Shown: positions 39,484 to 47,937 of the stretch, piece after piece
Numbering within the stretch: position 1 is the stretch's first letter
How the letters are laid out: each line of letters opens with the position of its first letter
DNA from: Anaerolineae bacterium
GTDB taxonomy: Bacteria; Chloroflexota; Anaerolineae; UBA4142; SHND01
Length of the DNA stretch: 64,000 bases
Direction of reading: 5' to 3'
Assembly: GCA_021463195.1 (NCBI GenBank)
Contig: JAJTXZ010000004.1
Span: 44,803 to 108,802, forward strand
The notes under the pieces: generated by a model
The model's database searches: none
The model's input: only the letters and a program-made list of their open reading frames with translations
Told to the model about the DNA's origin: nothing
Made by a program: the position numbers and the translations under genes

Positions 39484-40431
39484 ATGACCACTTCTTCCAC
39501 TTCTCATACCCCTGACTCTAGAAATACTCGGCCCATCACGCTGCGCGGTTACATTCTCGTTCTCCTCAGCGTCATGCTCATGTCCACGACAGGCATCCTC
39601 ATCAAACTGCTGCTCGTGGATTACAACATCGAGCCGTTGGCGCTCGCGTTTTTGCGCGTGCTGATTGTGGCGAGCGCGATGGCGTTGGGTTTGGGTTTAT
39701 TCAAACGCGCCTATTTCAAAATTCGCCGCCATCATCTCGGATATTTTATCTTGATGGGCATTTGCGGCGTCGGACTGCATCAATTATTATGGGTCAACTC
39801 GGTGCGGTTCAACGGCGCGGGCGTAGCGACCGTTTTGGTGTATATCCAACCGACGATTGTAGCGCTCATCTCGGTGCGCTTTCTCGGCGAAACGCTCGAC
39901 CGCAATAAAATCGCCGCGTTGATTTTAACCTTGTTCGGCATCATTCTGGTTTCCCAAGTGTACAAGCCGGAAGCGCTGAACTTGAATTGGCGCGGCTTGC
40001 TCATTGGACTGGGCACCGCTTTTACGTGGGCGGCGTATGCGCTCTTGGGACGGTACCTTTCGCTGCGATATTCCGCATGGACTACATTATTTTACGCTTT
40101 TCTGTTTGGCGCATTATTCTTGCTGCCGCTGCAACTTTTTACCCAAAATCTATTTTCGCTCGGCGCGCAGTGGAATGGTTGGGCGATTTTACTTTTTCTC
40201 TCGCTGGGCCCCACGCTTGGCGGCTTTGGACTCTATACTATCGGTTTGTCCCAAGTGCCTGCCAGTATCGTCACTTTGATTGGCACGCTCGAACCGGTCT
40301 TTACGATCCTCATCGCGTTTTTTCTTTTCAACGAACGGCTCGACCTCGCGCAACTCATCGGCGCGGGCTTGATTCTCTTTAGCGTAATCATCTTGCGTCC
40401 TCGAATGCCAACCGAAACGTTTGATTCATAA
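39484..40431 (+). CDS. EamA/DMT-family transporter
   Basis: 315 aa from the ATG at 39484, placed by the TTGACA/CACAAT promoter. It has ten hydrophobic helices in two EamA repeats (about 15-150 and 165-305). Typical features are the N-terminal VMLMSTTGILIKLLL, FLGETLDRNKIAALILTLFGI closing the first half, and VPASIVTLIGTLEPVFTILIAFFLFNERL near the end. Such proteins export or import small metabolites across the inner membrane; the substrate is not predictable. Confidence 0.92.
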   Translation: MTTSSTSHTPDSRNTRPITLRGYILVLLSVMLMSTTGILIKLLLVDYNIEPLALAFLRVLIVASAMALGLGLFKRAYFKIRRHHLGYFILMGICGVGLHQLLWVNSVRFNGAGVATVLVYIQPTIVALISVRFLGETLDRNKIAALILTLFGIILVSQVYKPEALNLNWRGLLIGLGTAFTWAAYALLGRYLSLRYSAWTTLFYAFLFGALFLLPLQLFTQNLFSLGAQWNGWAILLFLSLGPTLGGFGLYTIGLSQVPASIVTLIGTLEPVFTILIAFFLFNERLDLAQLIGAGLILFSVIILRPRMPTETFDS

Positions 40432-40442
40432 TCCGCCCGCGC

Positions 40443-41912
40443 TCATTCGAATTCTAAAAAGTGAAAACGCCACGCGTCCAAATCCACAAACAACCCGGAT
40501 TGATTTAGCTGTCCGCCGTCGCGTAAAAATACTTCGCCATTCAATACATCCGACAGACGCCACACACGCCCGTTCATATCCGACCACGGCACCTGGACCA
40601 TTCCTTGCGAACGACGGTCGGCATAATTGACCACAATCAGCATGCGTCGCGCCGCATTGCGCCACGCCCATCCCAAGATATTTTGATTGCTGGTATTGTC
40701 ACTCCAGCCCTGCGCCACGCACATTTGCCAGGTCCCCGCATGAAACAAAGCGTCGTGCGTGGTTTTTAATAACGCGCGATAAAATACATCCAATTCATAA
40801 TTGCGCGCTTCCGGCGCGCGCCGCCGCAAAAAGACCGGCAATTTGATTTTACGTCCATCCAACTGCCCATCGTGCAATAATTTCGCGCCGGGCAGCGTCG
40901 CCATAATCACCGCCGCCGCGCGTTCGCGCCAAGACGCAAACGCCGCCGCCGCGCGCGCTTCATCATGATTTTCGATAAAACGGACGAGGCGGTCTTGATA
41001 ATCCACGCTCGCTTGCAAATGTTCGCGCACGCTCGCGGCATTCTCATGCGCGAGCCGATCATACAAGCGTTTGTCGTAACAATAATCCAAACCCTGCTGC
41101 ATCAATTCAAATTCGCGGTTCCAGTACGCTTCCGCGATAAAAATAAAATCGGGATATTGCGCCTTGACCGCCGGAATCAGCGCGCGCCAATATTCGGTTT
41201 CGGGAACCGCGCCCGCGCGTTCGCCCCATGTGCGCGCGAAAATTTCATTCAACATCAACATTGCCATATCGCAGCGCACGCCATCGCACTGCGCCGCCAA
41301 TGTCAGCGCCGTTTCCAACGCGGCGGCGCGCAATCCCGCGTCAAAGATATTTAGCTGCGCGACATCGCGCCATGGCGGAAAATACGGATCGCGACCATGC
41401 GCAATCACATTATCGCCCTGCGCGCTAAATTCCTGCGGCGCGCGCGTCAAATCATCCAGCGCGCCGCGCACAAAATATTCGGGATGTTCCGTCACCCACG
41501 CGTGATCCAGCGCGACATGATTCGGCACAAAATCAAGAACGAGCCGCAAGCCGCGCGTCGCCAATTCCGCGCGCGCCGCAGCCAAGCCCGCCGCGCCGCC
41601 CAGACGCGCGTCCACCACATACGCGCGCACACAATACGCCGAACCGATATTGTCGGCGCTCTGATAATCCGGCAGCGCGCGTTGAAATTCGACTTGCTGC
41701 GCGGCATTCGCATTGGATACTCGAATGCCCGCCGGACTGCGCTCCCATACGCCCATGAACCACACCGCATCCACACGCAGCGCTTCCAGCGCGTCCCATT
41801 CTTGCGCCGGCACATTCGCCAACGTCACCGGATGTTGATAACGCTCGCTCAATTCATAGAGCCATACAAACGTATTAATTTCATAGATTACGGGGCGTTG
41901 ACACCATTGCAT
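40443..41912 (-). CDS. GH13 alpha-amylase-family enzyme
   Basis: 489 aa. The four GH13 regions are visible: I, LVLDFVPNHVALDH; II, CDGVRCDMAMLML with the nucleophile Asp; III, FIFIAEAYWN with the acid/base Glu; IV, FIENHDEARAA with the third catalytic Asp. The barrel starts early (VIYEINTFVWL), there is no signal peptide, and a short C-terminal beta domain follows, so this is a cytoplasmic single-barrel enzyme acting on alpha-glucans or alpha-glucosides; subfamily is uncertain. A GAGG site precedes the ATG. Its 3' end converges closely with the transporter gene. Confidence 0.93.
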   Translation of the reverse strand: MQWCQRPVIYEINTFVWLYELSERYQHPVTLANVPAQEWDALEALRVDAVWFMGVWERSPAGIRVSNANAAQQVEFQRALPDYQSADNIGSAYCVRAYVVDARLGGAAGLAAARAELATRGLRLVLDFVPNHVALDHAWVTEHPEYFVRGALDDLTRAPQEFSAQGDNVIAHGRDPYFPPWRDVAQLNIFDAGLRAAALETALTLAAQCDGVRCDMAMLMLNEIFARTWGERAGAVPETEYWRALIPAVKAQYPDFIFIAEAYWNREFELMQQGLDYCYDKRLYDRLAHENAASVREHLQASVDYQDRLVRFIENHDEARAAAAFASWRERAAAVIMATLPGAKLLHDGQLDGRKIKLPVFLRRRAPEARNYELDVFYRALLKTTHDALFHAGTWQMCVAQGWSDNTSNQNILGWAWRNAARRMLIVVNYADRRSQGMVQVPWSDMNGRVWRLSDVLNGEVFLRDGGQLNQSGLFVDLDAWRFHFLEFE

Positions 41913-42001
41913 ATAAACCTCAGCGCGGCTTGATTGAATCTATTATAACCGATAATACCTTTGTCAAAATGATGGCATCGTTCGCAGGCGCAATAACGCG
42001 C

Positions 42002-42031
42002 TTGACCATTCCCCCGCGCCCCTGTTACAAT
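42002..42031 (+). promoter_or_regulatory. Leaderless-type promoter of the decarboxylase genes
   Basis: TTGACC (42002-42007), 18-nt spacer, TACAAT (42026-42031), 6 nt to the ATG at 42038. No Shine-Dalgarno sequence. Confidence 0.55.
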
Positions 42032-42037
42032 TTCGCC

Positions 42038-42565
42038 ATGTTGACCGCCCGCCGCGTTTTGGAAACATTCAAACAAATTGGCATCACGCATGTCGTCGGC
42101 TTGCCCGACAATGCGACCGCCGCGCTCTTTCACGCGCTCGCCGAAGATCCCGACATTTATCTCATCTCGGTGACGCGCGAAGGCGAAGCGTTCGCCACCG
42201 CCGCCGGTTTGTGGATTGGCGGACAGCATCCGTTAGTGGTCATTCAAAATACCGGTTTGCTGGAAGCCGGCGACGCGCTGCGCGGCACATTAATGCGAAT
42301 GCGCGTGCCCGTCGTTTGTCTCATCAGCTATCGCGGCTATAAATCGCTCGCGCAACTCGCCGCGCCGGCGCAGACGCCCGATGACTTGGCGCGCCGCGAT
42401 GTAGATTCCGTCGCGGCGCTGCTTGAACCGACGTTGCGCGCGTGGAATCTCGCGTACGATATGGTCGGCGACAATGCCGATTTGGAAAAAATAATCGCCG
42501 CGCAGCAGCGCGCGCGCGAACAAAATTTTCCGCGCGTCCTTCTCATCACCGAAACGATTCGTTAA
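42038..42565 (+). CDS. ThDP-dependent decarboxylase, N-terminal (PYR) subunit
   Basis: 175 aa from the ATG at 42038. It matches the alpha chain of sulfopyruvate/phosphonopyruvate decarboxylases: GITHVVGLPDNATAALFHAL, the ThDP-activating Glu in VTREGEAFATAAGLWIGG (about 50), IQNTGLLEAGDALRGTLMRM and the closing CLISYRGYKS. The partner PP subunit is encoded 3 nt downstream, so the two form one enzyme. The substrate (sulfopyruvate, phosphonopyruvate or another 2-oxo acid) cannot be fixed from sequence alone; no coenzyme M or phosphonate genes are nearby. Confidence 0.85.
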   Translation: MLTARRVLETFKQIGITHVVGLPDNATAALFHALAEDPDIYLISVTREGEAFATAAGLWIGGQHPLVVIQNTGLLEAGDALRGTLMRMRVPVVCLISYRGYKSLAQLAAPAQTPDDLARRDVDSVAALLEPTLRAWNLAYDMVGDNADLEKIIAAQQRAREQNFPRVLLITETIR

Positions 42566-42568
42566 AAC

Positions 42569-43165
42569 ATGCTTACGCAAGCTCAATTCCTCGAACCGCT
42601 AGCGCGCCGTCGCGCCGACCAAATCGTCATTAGCGCCATGTCGCTCGTGCGCGCGTGGGGCCGCCTATCGAAACATGAACTCGATTTCGCGTTCGCCGAC
42701 AGCGCGATGGGCCACGCGCAATCGCTCGCGCTTGGGCTCGCGCTCGCGCAGCCGCAGCGGCGCGTCTGGTGTCTCAATGGCGACGGCAGTATGCTCATGT
42801 CGCTCGGTTCGCTCGTCACCATCGCGCAATGTCGCGCCCGCAACCTGATTGTGTTTGTGGCGCAAAACAATACGTACGAAGTGACGGGCAATCAAACCAC
42901 CCCCGGCGCGGGCGCGGTGGAATTTCATCAAATCGCGCAAGCGTGCGGTTTTGCCGAAACCTTTCATTTTTCCGATGCGCGCGCGTATGAGCGCGCCCTC
43001 GACAAAATTTTATATCTGTCAGGCCCAACACTCATTGCCGTGCGTCTCGAACCCGGACACGAACCGCCGCCGAATCGCAAGCAAAGCGAAGACACGCCGT
43101 ACTTGCGCGGAAGTTTGGCGGACAGCGCGCATCGGTTAAAAGAAGCATTGAACGCTCAACGCTGA
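42569..43165 (+). CDS. ThDP-dependent decarboxylase, C-terminal (PP) subunit
   Basis: 198 aa. It carries the ThDP/Mg2+-binding motif CLNGDGSMLMSLGSLVTIAQ...NLIVFVAQNNTYEVTG (GDG-x~25-NN, about 69-100). An opening RADQIVISAMSLVRAW and FADSAMGHAQSLALGLALA match the beta chain of sulfopyruvate decarboxylase-type enzymes. It is separated from the PYR subunit by only 3 nt and would assemble with it in the cytoplasm. Confidence 0.87.
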   Translation: MLTQAQFLEPLARRRADQIVISAMSLVRAWGRLSKHELDFAFADSAMGHAQSLALGLALAQPQRRVWCLNGDGSMLMSLGSLVTIAQCRARNLIVFVAQNNTYEVTGNQTTPGAGAVEFHQIAQACGFAETFHFSDARAYERALDKILYLSGPTLIAVRLEPGHEPPPNRKQSEDTPYLRGSLADSAHRLKEALNAQR

Positions 43166-43211
43166 ACGCTGCGTTGGGCTCGCGCGGCTCATTATTCAGA
43201 CCTCCTTCCGC

Positions 43212-45689
43212 ATGCCTTTAATAGATCTCGATCTTTACCGCGTCGAAGTTTCCGTTTCCATCGCGCCGCGCGTGCGGCTTAGCGTGGTGGACGCGGGCCC
43301 TCGCGACGCGGAATTTACACTGCTCTTTATTCACGGTTTCGGCGGACACGCGCTGCAATGGGAAAAACAGCTCGCGCGCTATGCCGAAAAATATCGCGTC
43401 ATCGCGCCCGATTTGCGCGCGCATGGTTTGAGCGATCATCCCGATTCGCTGTATACGATGACAGAGCTGCTCGGCGATTTAGAACGCGTCGCCGAACAAT
43501 TACAGCTGCCGAAAAAATTTATCGTCGTCGGGCATTCGTTCGGCGGCGCGATTGCCGCATCCTTTACGGTGAAAAATCCCGCGCGCGTAGAAAAATTGAT
43601 TCTCATCGGCACCGCGTCCAATTTCAAATTGGGCATCGGACAAGAGATCATCGCGCGCCTGCCGACCGAATGGGCGGAACCGCTGCGCGAACGTTTGCCC
43701 GTTAAATTCAACGCGCCCCTATTCGTCATGAAGCGCATGTATCTCGACACTGTTTCGCAATGGAACGGCGCAGAGGTCTTGCCGCAAGTGCGCGTTCCTA
43801 CGCTCGTGATTCTCGGCGTGCGCGATTTGGTGTTCAAGCAATCGCGGTACGAACAAGTCGCCGATTTAATTTCCAACGCGCAAATCGCAAAGATTCCCGT
43901 GTCCGCGCACATGGTGCAGTTAGAACGCAGCGACGCGGTGAATCGCGCGATCCAACGTTTCATCGGCGGCGGTTCGGTTTCGTGGCGCGAGGGACGGCGG
44001 CAGAAAAGAGCGCGTATGCTGCAAGCGCGCCCTTGGTTGCTGCATTATGAAGACGGCGTGCCTTTTACGCTGCAATATCCGACGCAACCGCTCTTTACAC
44101 TTTTAGACATTGCCGCGCGCCGTTTTCCGCGCGCGCCCGCCACGCTCTATTATGGCAGCGCGTTGACATATCGTTCGCTGCGCCGTCAAGCCAATCGTTT
44201 CGCGAACGGTTTGACCGCGCTCGGCATCAAAAAAGGCGACCGCGTTGCGCTGCTCTTGCCAAATTGTCCGCAATTTGTGATTGGCTATTACGGCGCGTTG
44301 AAAGCGGGCGCGGTCGTCGTCAATCTGAATCCGTTGAGCGACGCGGCAGAATTGAAACATCAGCTAAAAGATTCCGGCGCGCGCGTCATCCTTGCCTTGC
44401 ATCAGACGTACCCTGCAATCTCTGGTCTCCAGTCCCCATCCCTCGAACACATCATTCTCACCGGACTGGATGAATATGTTTCGCAAGTGCGCCGCTATAT
44501 CTTGCGTGGGCGCAATCTCTTGCCGCCGACGCCGACGCTCGCGAAAACGCCGCCGTCCGGCGTCCATTATTTTCAAAAATTTCTCGACCAAGCCGCTCAA
44601 GATACTCCGCTCGTGGATGTTTCGCCAAACGACCTCGCGCTGATTCAATACTCGACCGGCACGACGACACAACCCAAAGGCGTTATGCTTACGCACGCGA
44701 ATCTAGTCGCCAATACAATCCAGCTACGGCATTGGATGCCCGACTTGATGGACGCGCAAGAACGGCTGCTCGCCGCGCTGCCGCTCGCGCATTCGTACGC
44801 CATGACGACGGTGATGAATTTCGCGCTGAGCATCGCGGGCGCGATGATTTTGCTGCCGACCGCGCAAACCGGTCCGATGCTCGAAGCGATTCAATCCTTT
44901 CATCCGACCATTTTCCCCGGCGTGCCGAGTTTGTATCTTGCCATCAATCAATTTCCGAACGCGCGCAAGTTTGGCGTGAAATATATTCGCGCGTGTTTGT
45001 CGGGCGCGGCGCCGCTGCCGTTAGAGGTGCAAGAAGCGTTTGAGAAAATCACGCGCGCGCGCTTGGTCGAAGGCTACGGCTTGACCGAAGCGAGTCCCGC
45101 GACGCATGCCAATCCAATTTTCGGCGACAGCATTCCCGGCACGATTGGTTTGCCCTTGCCCGATACGGACGCGAAAATTGTAGACATGGAAACGGGCTTG
45201 GATTTACGCAGCGGCGAAATCGGCGAACTCGCCGTGCGGGGACCGCAGGTGATGGCCGGCTATTGGAACGATCCCGCGCAAACCGCGCGCGCGCTGCGCG
45301 ATGGCTGGCTCTATACGGGCGACATTGCGCGCATGGACGAAGAAGGTTATTTCATTTTTATTGATCGCAAGAGCGATTTAATTTATAAAAAGGGCGCGAT
45401 GATTTTTCCGCGCGACATTGAAGAAGTTTTGTTCGAGCATCCGAAAATTATCGAAGCCGCCGTATTGGGCATTCCGCTTGACGGCGACCGCAAAAATGAA
45501 ATCATCAAAGCGTTCATCGTCCCTAAACGCGGCGATCCGCCAACGCTTGCGGAAATTTCGCAATTCGCGCAGGCGCGGCTGCCTGAAAACGCCGTGCCAG
45601 ACCAAATCGAATTTCGCGACGCGCTGCCCAAAACATTTATCGGCAAAGTATTCAAACGCAAATTGTTGGAACAAGAAACGCGAAAATGA
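43212..45689 (+). CDS. Fusion of alpha/beta hydrolase and long-chain acyl-CoA ligase-type AMP-binding enzyme
   Basis: 825 aa. Residues 1-265 are an alpha/beta hydrolase: FIHGFGGHALQW, nucleophile elbow VGHSFGGAIAASF (Ser about 112) and a C-terminal His in SAHMVQLE. Residues about 290-825 are an adenylating enzyme: AMP-binding P-loop YSTGTTTQPKGVMLTH, GYGLTEASP, YTGDIARMDEEGYFIFIDRKSDLI and the C-terminal catalytic Lys in TFIGKVFKRKLL. The ligase half is full length, so this is a real fusion. It could couple release of an acyl group to its activation as acyl-CoA. The methyltransferase gene overlaps its stop by 4 nt. Confidence 0.9.
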   Translation: MPLIDLDLYRVEVSVSIAPRVRLSVVDAGPRDAEFTLLFIHGFGGHALQWEKQLARYAEKYRVIAPDLRAHGLSDHPDSLYTMTELLGDLERVAEQLQLPKKFIVVGHSFGGAIAASFTVKNPARVEKLILIGTASNFKLGIGQEIIARLPTEWAEPLRERLPVKFNAPLFVMKRMYLDTVSQWNGAEVLPQVRVPTLVILGVRDLVFKQSRYEQVADLISNAQIAKIPVSAHMVQLERSDAVNRAIQRFIGGGSVSWREGRRQKRARMLQARPWLLHYEDGVPFTLQYPTQPLFTLLDIAARRFPRAPATLYYGSALTYRSLRRQANRFANGLTALGIKKGDRVALLLPNCPQFVIGYYGALKAGAVVVNLNPLSDAAELKHQLKDSGARVILALHQTYPAISGLQSPSLEHIILTGLDEYVSQVRRYILRGRNLLPPTPTLAKTPPSGVHYFQKFLDQAAQDTPLVDVSPNDLALIQYSTGTTTQPKGVMLTHANLVANTIQLRHWMPDLMDAQERLLAALPLAHSYAMTTVMNFALSIAGAMILLPTAQTGPMLEAIQSFHPTIFPGVPSLYLAINQFPNARKFGVKYIRACLSGAAPLPLEVQEAFEKITRARLVEGYGLTEASPATHANPIFGDSIPGTIGLPLPDTDAKIVDMETGLDLRSGEIGELAVRGPQVMAGYWNDPAQTARALRDGWLYTGDIARMDEEGYFIFIDRKSDLIYKKGAMIFPRDIEEVLFEHPKIIEAAVLGIPLDGDRKNEIIKAFIVPKRGDPPTLAEISQFAQARLPENAVPDQIEFRDALPKTFIGKVFKRKLLEQETRK

Positions 45690-46213
45690 ACGACCGCGCG
45701 CGTTGGAACGCGCGTTATGCAAGCGAAAATGCGCCGCGCCGCGTGCACGCGAATCTTGTGCGCTTGGCGCCGCTGCTCCAAACGGGGCGCATCCTCGACC
45801 TCGCGGGCGGCATTGGACAGAACGCATTGTGGTTGACGCAGCAATCGCCCGTCGCGCGCGGCATTGTCGCGGACATTTCGGATGAGGCATTGCGTCAAGC
45901 GTCGTCGCAGCTTGCGCGCGTCTTGTGTGACGCAGCCGCGCTGCCCTTCGCGCCGCATAGTTTTGATACCATTCTCTGCACGCGCTTTTTTGACGCGCGC
46001 GTGCGTTTTGATGAATTGCTGACGCGCGGCGGCACGGTCTTTTTTGAAACGTTTACCACCGCCGACGCCAAATATAACCCCGCGTTCAATCCCGCGCATC
46101 GCCTAGACCTCGCGCGCATCCCCCAAATTTTCACAGGTCTCGAAATCCTTTATCTCCACGAAACCGACGACGGCCGACACGTCTATGTGACGCTGGTGGC
46201 GCGGCGTCGCTGA
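45686..46213 (+). CDS. Class I SAM-dependent methyltransferase
   Basis: 175 aa. Motif I is RILDLAGGIGQNALWLTQ (SAM-binding GxGxN), acidic loop IVADISDEAL, motif IV SFDTILCTRFFD. Short, with only the Rossmann core; the target is unknown. The RWNARYASE N-terminus resembles TehB/SAM-methyltransferase type 11 proteins. It overlaps the fusion ligase gene by ATGA, so it is probably co-translated with it. Confidence 0.87.
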   Translation: MNDRARWNARYASENAPRRVHANLVRLAPLLQTGRILDLAGGIGQNALWLTQQSPVARGIVADISDEALRQASSQLARVLCDAAALPFAPHSFDTILCTRFFDARVRFDELLTRGGTVFFETFTTADAKYNPAFNPAHRLDLARIPQIFTGLEILYLHETDDGRHVYVTLVARRR

Positions 46214-46314
46214 GCCAAATTTTCGTCCCCCAACTCGAATCCCAATAAACGATTCCTAAACGTTTTTTTGTTATCCTTCCGCCATATCCACACAAACAAA
46301 TACGGGAGGAAAGC

Positions 46315-47517
46315 ATGTCAAAACGATTGAGCTTGGCAGGTTTGAGCGTGAGCGCAGCGTTAGCGCTCTTGTTGGTCGCGATTATTTTGGGAGATAATGG
46401 CGCGCCGCGCGCATTGGAACAGACCGCGCGCGCGCGGTTCAGCCAACCGCGCAATCCTGCGGTTGTCATTACGCAGATGCAACCTATCGCGGAACGCATC
46501 GGCGAAACGTCGTCCGCGCTCGCGCCGCGCGCATTTCCAACGCTCCCTTCTCAAAGCCAGCCGACGATGCCCGCGCAAACGCCTGTGCCAACAGCCGCGC
46601 CGGACAGCGCCGCGAATATTTTGTATCAGGACAATTTTGTCGAGTGCGTAAATATGCCGGTGGGTGACACTGAACGCTTTGATTATCACTGCGGCTTGGG
46701 CGAATATTGGATGATTCGCAAAGTGACGGATACTGTGGGCATGGCATTCGCGCCGGGCGAATATGACAATGCCACTTTTGCGGTGGATGGGCGGATTTCC
46801 ACTTTTTCCACCCCGGCTGAATATGGCATTTTGTTCCGCATGAGCAATGACGGCAAGAATGGATACGGCGCGGGCGTGTATAACGGACAATATCGGTTAT
46901 TCCGTTACGATGACGGCGAATTTACGGAACTGGCGCCATATACCGCGAACGCCCAAATTCATTCCGACGATGCTGTCAATCACATCCAAGTCGTCGCGAA
47001 CGGCGATCAAATCGCATTGTATGTCAATGGCGCGCAAATGACGACGCTCACGGATAATACGCATGCGCGCGGCGGCATCGGTTTGTATGCGTATGGCACA
47101 GAACTGCCCGTCGAAGCGGTATTTGATAATCTGCTGGTTATCGGCGCGGGCGCGCCGCCCAGCGCGCCCGCGCAAAACACGCCCGGCGCATTCCCGACTA
47201 TAGAACCTACCGCGGAGCCGAACACCACGCCTACGTCTTCGCAAGAACAATCATCCGATAATCCATGTAAATTAATGTCGGGCGAAACGGGCTTGCTTCT
47301 CAGCAACGCGTATGGCATTGTCATGCGGTTTACGATTGGCGGCGGGACATGGGGCACGCATGATTACGATGTGCCGGGAGACGGACAACTGTATTTACTG
47401 CGAATGCCCCCCGGAAGATACACTTATACGGCATCTATTCAAGGAATGGGCAGCGATCACGGCGAACCGTACGATTACAAAGAAGGTTATTGTCGCCAAA
47501 TTGATTACATGCCATAG
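46315..47517 (+). CDS. Membrane-anchored exported protein with a lectin-like (concanavalin-type) domain
   Basis: 400 aa. A GGAGG site 5 nt before the ATG and an N-terminal hydrophobic anchor (about 8-25) are clear. A Pro/Ala-rich linker (about 75-100) is followed by a beta-sandwich domain (about 103-285) with the LamG/DUF1080-type pattern: ILYQDNFVE at the start, EYGILFRMSNDGKNGYG, NHIQVVANGDQIALYVNG and GGIGLYAYG. A second Pro/Thr linker precedes a C-terminal domain (about 318-400) with several Cys (PCKLMSG, CRQIDYMP). Likely a surface carbohydrate-binding protein. No catalytic residues can be assigned. Confidence 0.75.
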   Translation: MSKRLSLAGLSVSAALALLLVAIILGDNGAPRALEQTARARFSQPRNPAVVITQMQPIAERIGETSSALAPRAFPTLPSQSQPTMPAQTPVPTAAPDSAANILYQDNFVECVNMPVGDTERFDYHCGLGEYWMIRKVTDTVGMAFAPGEYDNATFAVDGRISTFSTPAEYGILFRMSNDGKNGYGAGVYNGQYRLFRYDDGEFTELAPYTANAQIHSDDAVNHIQVVANGDQIALYVNGAQMTTLTDNTHARGGIGLYAYGTELPVEAVFDNLLVIGAGAPPSAPAQNTPGAFPTIEPTAEPNTTPTSSQEQSSDNPCKLMSGETGLLLSNAYGIVMRFTIGGGTWGTHDYDVPGDGQLYLLRMPPGRYTYTASIQGMGSDHGEPYDYKEGYCRQIDYMP

Positions 47518-47576
47518 CGCCACAAGACGGCGGACGCCGAACTGCGCAACGTTCGCGTCCGTCGTCACCTCTAAAC

Positions 47577-47915
47577 ATGGCATTGCAAATTCGTTCCCAA
47601 CGCTATCGTTCGTATCTCTTGCGTTTCTGGCACGAGTCCGCCGAAAAAACCACGCGCCTAGACGATTGGCGATTCATGCTCGAAGATCCCCATACGGGAG
47701 AGCGGCTCGGTTTTGCGAACCTAGACAAGCTGGTCGAACATCTAAATCATTTGATGAACAGCGCCGATACGTTGAGCGACCTACCATCCAATTCGCAAAT
47801 CGGCGCGGCGCCTCTGCAAAATAATGTGTCGGAAGACCCAGGGGCGCGCGCGACGCAAAGCGTCAAATCAAATCGAAAACCAAAATCAAAATCGCAGGTT
47901 ACGCTATCACACTAA
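47577..47915 (+). CDS. Small cytoplasmic protein (short YRSYLLRFW-type)
   Basis: 112 aa. The core RYRSYLLRFWHESAEKTTRLDDWRFMLEDPHTGERLGFANLDKLVEHL is a compact unit I have seen as short hypothetical proteins in Chloroflexota (recollection, not a database result). The rest is a low-complexity Ser/Lys-rich tail (about 85-112). No Shine-Dalgarno site at the ATG. It ends 22 nt before the next lipoprotein gene. Confidence 0.6.
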   Translation: MALQIRSQRYRSYLLRFWHESAEKTTRLDDWRFMLEDPHTGERLGFANLDKLVEHLNHLMNSADTLSDLPSNSQIGAAPLQNNVSEDPGARATQSVKSNRKPKSKSQVTLSH

Positions 47916-47937
47916 TTCGTCTACAGGAGCAAGCCAA

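Noticed and set aside
43212..45689. OleB-OleC fusion for olefin/beta-lactone synthesis
   Set aside because: The hydrolase-ligase layout fits, but the ligase half reads like an ordinary long-chain acyl-CoA ligase and no OleA or OleD gene is nearby.
46240..46275. Terminator after the methyltransferase gene
   Set aside because: The only stem before the T run (AAACG/CGTTT) is 5 bp, too weak to call.
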